Assembly: GCA_026991005.1 (NCBI GenBank)
Contig: JALXCH010000390.1
Location: 1-16,218, forward strand
Reading direction: 5' to 3'
Length of the DNA stretch: 16,218 nucleotides
From: Calditrichia bacterium
Lineage (GTDB): Bacteria; Calditrichota; Calditrichia; RBG-13-44-9
Below are positions 13,439-16,218 of this stretch, in pieces. The number at the start of each line of letters is the position of its first letter. Position 1 is the first letter of the stretch. Both the position numbers and the translations under genes were made by a program. The notes beneath the pieces were generated by a model that ran no database searches, was not told the DNA's origin, and was given only the letters and a program-made list of their open reading frames with translations.

Positions 13439-16192
13439 ATGATTGCCAGCCGTTGCACATCTTTCCCCCGGCAAAAAAGGAACCGTTCGGGGAGTGATCT
13501 GCCTTCGCAAACCGTGGCGTTCTTTCTGGTTATTTTGCTCCTGTTTCTGGGAAGCGAAGCGCGTGCTGCCGCACATTCCGAAGCGATTTCCGATTCCACC
13601 ATCATTCAAAAAATAACCCTGCAATACGATACCACCCGACATTTGCCGCTGGAGAATCTGGTTTACCGCTATCCCCGCACTCTGAAGGTAGCACTTGTGC
13701 TCAGCGGAGGCGGGGCTCGGGGATTTGCCCAGATCGGGGTACTGAAGGCGCTGGAAGAACATCACATCCCCGTACATTTGATTGTGGGTTCCAGCATCGG
13801 CAGCTTGATTGGCGGATTTTACGCCGCCGGTTACAGCGCAGACCAGCTGGCAGCGATTGTGAAGGAAATTCGCTGGCAGGGAATCTTCAGCGACGAAACG
13901 CACCGGCAGAATCTGTTCTGGTCGCAAAAGTCCGATCCCCGGAAGCACATTCTGGAAGTTCGTTTCGACCGGGGAGTTCCTTACATTCCCATGGGCATCA
14001 CTTCGGGACAGAAAATATTCGACATCATTTATTCCTATTTGCTGCGGGCGAACTTCCAGGCAGCAAACAATTTCGACAACCTTCGGGTGCAATTTCGGGC
14101 GGTGGCCACCGATTTGATTAGCGGGGAGAAAGTGGTGCTCAAGAGCGGCGACCTGGCCGAAGCCATCAGCGGAAGCGTCTCTTTCCCGCTTTTATTTTCT
14201 CCCGTGGAGTGGCAGGGTAAATGGCTGGCCGATGGCGGCATCCGGGACAATTTGCCGGTGGATGTTGCCCTGCAAAATGGCGCGGATGTCACCATCGCGG
14301 TGGATGTCACCTCGCCGCTGCGCACCATCGAGGAAATGCGCGCCCCCTGGCAAATTGCCGATCAGGTCACCACCATCATGATGGAAGAACCCACCCGCCA
14401 GAGCCGCCAGATGGCAGATGTGGTTATTCACCCGGATTTGAAAGGGCATGGTGCCAGCGATTTCAGCCAGATTGATTCCCTCATTGCAGCCGGTTATCGG
14501 GAAACTCTTCGCAAAATTGAGGAAATTAAATCCTGCATTGCCCGGAAGGAAAATAACCTGTGGGGGGAGAACCACTATCTGGGTAAAGTGCATCGTTTGA
14601 AGGTGCTGGGAATTCAGCGGGTTCATGCGGATACCCTGCAAAGCCACATGGTGACCCGCGAGGGACAAAGTCTGTATCTGTACGATTTGTATCGAGATCT
14701 CAACCGGTTTTATAGAACAGGATTTTTCTCCGATGCCTATGTCCTGTTGCGAGGGAAACCCTCCACCTTTACGGTGGAATTCCATTTTCAGGAAAATCCC
14801 CCCGTGGAAACAATTCACCTCTACACTCACAAGCTGTTTCCGGATTCCGTGTTAATGGCTAAAATGCAAATTACCCGGGGAGCGCCTTTAAATTATGTGG
14901 AGCTGGATCGCACCCTTCAGGAGCTTCGCAGTTTTTACAGCAACAAAGGGTATTCCCTGGCGCGGGTGGTGCGCATTCGGTACAATCCCGATAGCCTTGC
15001 CCTGGCGTTTTATATTGATGAAGGCTGGATTAACAAAATTGTGGTTGAGGGGAATCGCGTAACCAGAAGACAGATTATTATGCGGGAGTTCCCTTTGCGT
15101 CCGGGAGAGGTGTTCGAGGCGGAGAAAGCCATCCAGGGAATGCGGAACATTTACAGTACGGGATTGTTCCATCGCGTTAGTTTAAATGTGAAACGGGACG
15201 ATTTCGGGAATTCCCTTTTCATAAAAGTGAAAGAGAAAAAATATTTTCTGATGCGCATTGGAGCGAAAGCCTCGCTGGAACGGAAAGGTGAGGTTTTTCT
15301 GGAGTTTGTAGAAGACAATTTACTGGGTCGGAATGTGAAAGCCTCTGTGATGGGGAGTATTGGAGACCTGGAGCGGCGGGCGGAATTGAAGCTCTATAGC
15401 GTGCGTTTGCTGAATACCTTACTCACCTACCGTTTACGTTTTTACTACCGCGACCGCTGGGATCGCTATTATTCCCACTGGGAGCGGATGGAGGATTATT
15501 TGACCATCCGGCGGGGATTCCGTTTTATTCTGGGGCAACAGATTGAGCGGTTGGGTTCCATTTCGGCGGAAATCCGCTGGGATAATGTGGATGTGTTCTC
15601 GGCCGATCCCCATTTTCCGTATTCCGATAAATATTCCGTGCGCTCCCTGGCTTTCCGCTCTGTGGTGGATAAGCGGGACAAGTTACCGTTTCCCGAGCAT
15701 GGAATTTACAATCGCTGGTACTGGGAGAGTGGGAGTAAACGCATTCTGGGTAGTTCCACCTCCTTTACCCGTTTCTGGATTTCCATGGAAGGCTATTACC
15801 GGTTACCGGGGCCATTTACCTACCATGTGCATGCCTGGGGAGGAATTGCCGATCAGACGCTGCCCTTTTCGGAATTCTTCACCCTGGGCGGTTTGCGGGA
15901 TTTTCCCGGGTTGTACGAACGGGAACGGTTTGGTCGGCAACTAATGGCGCTGGGTAACGAACTGCGCTTTAATTTTCGCTGGCCTATTCCTGTGGATATG
16001 TATCTGGGAGTAACCTTTCACGTTGGTGCCACCTGGCATAGTGTGGAAGATCCCATTCGAAGGAAGGACTTTCTGACCTCCCAGAGCATTTATTTTGCCG
16101 TGAATTCTCTGTTTGGCCCCATTTACGTTTCTTACAGCAACCTCACCGCCCATCGAAAGCTCTTTTACCTTTCCATCGGATTTCCCTTCTAA
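13439..16192 (+). CDS. Patatin-like phospholipase fused to POTRA repeats and an outer-membrane barrel
   Basis: A 917-residue type Vd (PlpD-like) protein. A basic n-region of about 25 residues and a hydrophobic core (about 26-38) precede an Ala-x-Ala cleavage site near 42-45. The patatin domain (about 83-370) has the oxyanion loop GGGARG (90-95), the nucleophile motif GSSIG (117-121, Ser119) and Asp265 in 'ADGGIRDNLPV', so the Ser-Asp dyad is intact. It should hydrolyse acyl lipids. Three POTRA-like units follow (about 384-455, 456-529, 530-600), then a beta-rich part (602-917) ending in '...SIGFPF' with the terminal Phe typical of outer-membrane barrels. 'LGGLRDFPG' late in the barrel is the likely counterpart of the conserved loop-6 motif of Omp85 proteins. 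AGGAGGAG (13421-13428) lies 10 nt before the ATG. The gene follows DUF4175 by 61 nt. A short TTCCC/GGGAA stem (13395-13410) in that gap has no T-run. Confidence 0.9.
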   Translation: MIASRCTSFPRQKRNRSGSDLPSQTVAFFLVILLLFLGSEARAAAHSEAISDSTIIQKITLQYDTTRHLPLENLVYRYPRTLKVALVLSGGGARGFAQIGVLKALEEHHIPVHLIVGSSIGSLIGGFYAAGYSADQLAAIVKEIRWQGIFSDETHRQNLFWSQKSDPRKHILEVRFDRGVPYIPMGITSGQKIFDIIYSYLLRANFQAANNFDNLRVQFRAVATDLISGEKVVLKSGDLAEAISGSVSFPLLFSPVEWQGKWLADGGIRDNLPVDVALQNGADVTIAVDVTSPLRTIEEMRAPWQIADQVTTIMMEEPTRQSRQMADVVIHPDLKGHGASDFSQIDSLIAAGYRETLRKIEEIKSCIARKENNLWGENHYLGKVHRLKVLGIQRVHADTLQSHMVTREGQSLYLYDLYRDLNRFYRTGFFSDAYVLLRGKPSTFTVEFHFQENPPVETIHLYTHKLFPDSVLMAKMQITRGAPLNYVELDRTLQELRSFYSNKGYSLARVVRIRYNPDSLALAFYIDEGWINKIVVEGNRVTRRQIIMREFPLRPGEVFEAEKAIQGMRNIYSTGLFHRVSLNVKRDDFGNSLFIKVKEKKYFLMRIGAKASLERKGEVFLEFVEDNLLGRNVKASVMGSIGDLERRAELKLYSVRLLNTLLTYRLRFYYRDRWDRYYSHWERMEDYLTIRRGFRFILGQQIERLGSISAEIRWDNVDVFSADPHFPYSDKYSVRSLAFRSVVDKRDKLPFPEHGIYNRWYWESGSKRILGSSTSFTRFWISMEGYYRLPGPFTYHVHAWGGIADQTLPFSEFFTLGGLRDFPGLYERERFGRQLMALGNELRFNFRWPIPVDMYLGVTFHVGATWHSVEDPIRRKDFLTSQSIYFAVNSLFGPIYVSYSNLTAHRKLFYLSIGFPF

Positions 16193-16218
16193 CTCCCTGA
16201 AATTTTCGATTTAAATTA

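Overview
The window is a slice of a bacterial chromosome with about half G+C in its genes. All genes are on the + strand. Positions 21-8930 hold the classic translation and ribosome-maturation cluster: a YlxQ/L7Ae-like RNA-binding protein, infB (IF2), a DUF503/YlxP-like protein, rbfA, truB, ribF, rpsO and pnp. An intrinsic terminator follows at 8957-8984. Positions 9083-16192 hold three cell-envelope genes: a secreted DUF4159 protein, a very large DUF4175-like membrane protein with a long coiled coil, and an outer-membrane patatin-POTRA-barrel fusion. The double-membrane envelope implied by the patatin/BamA-like protein, the short TruB and the DUF4159/DUF4175 pair suggest a Gram-negative of the FCB assemblage, perhaps Calditrichota or a related lineage. 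This placement is inference from gene content; no rRNA or lineage marker is present.

Layout. The first gene abuts infB (stop at 396-398, ATG at 399). After infB the otherwise compact operon is broken by an 864-nt non-coding gap (3315-4178). The gap is more A+T-rich than the genes and full of palindromes. From DUF503 to pnp the genes are again tightly packed, with gaps of 10 to 20 nt and a truB/ribF overlap. The pnp terminator separates this unit from the envelope genes. DUF4159 has its own candidate promoter. DUF4175 follows after 203 nt, and the patatin gene 61 nt after that.

How the genes work together. The first block makes or matures the translation machinery: initiation factor IF2, the 30S maturation factor RbfA, tRNA pseudouridine-55 synthase TruB, FAD/FMN synthesis by RibF, ribosomal protein S15, and PNPase for RNA turnover. 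The second block probably acts in the inner membrane, periplasm and outer membrane. Its biochemical role is unknown apart from the predicted lipase activity of the patatin domain.

The most interesting non-coding feature is in the infB-DUF503 gap. Two copies of a tripartite element of 89-90 nt lie in opposite orientation (3684-3773 on + and 3828-3916 on -). Each copy has hairpin A, a 27-nt spacer, hairpin B, the conserved linker CTATTYGCAT and hairpin C. Stem sequences differ between copies but base pairing is kept by compensatory changes. This looks like a REP/MITE-type dispersed structured element. The most unusual protein is the 917-aa patatin fusion, which appears to carry three POTRA-like repeats rather than the single one of the PlpD type.
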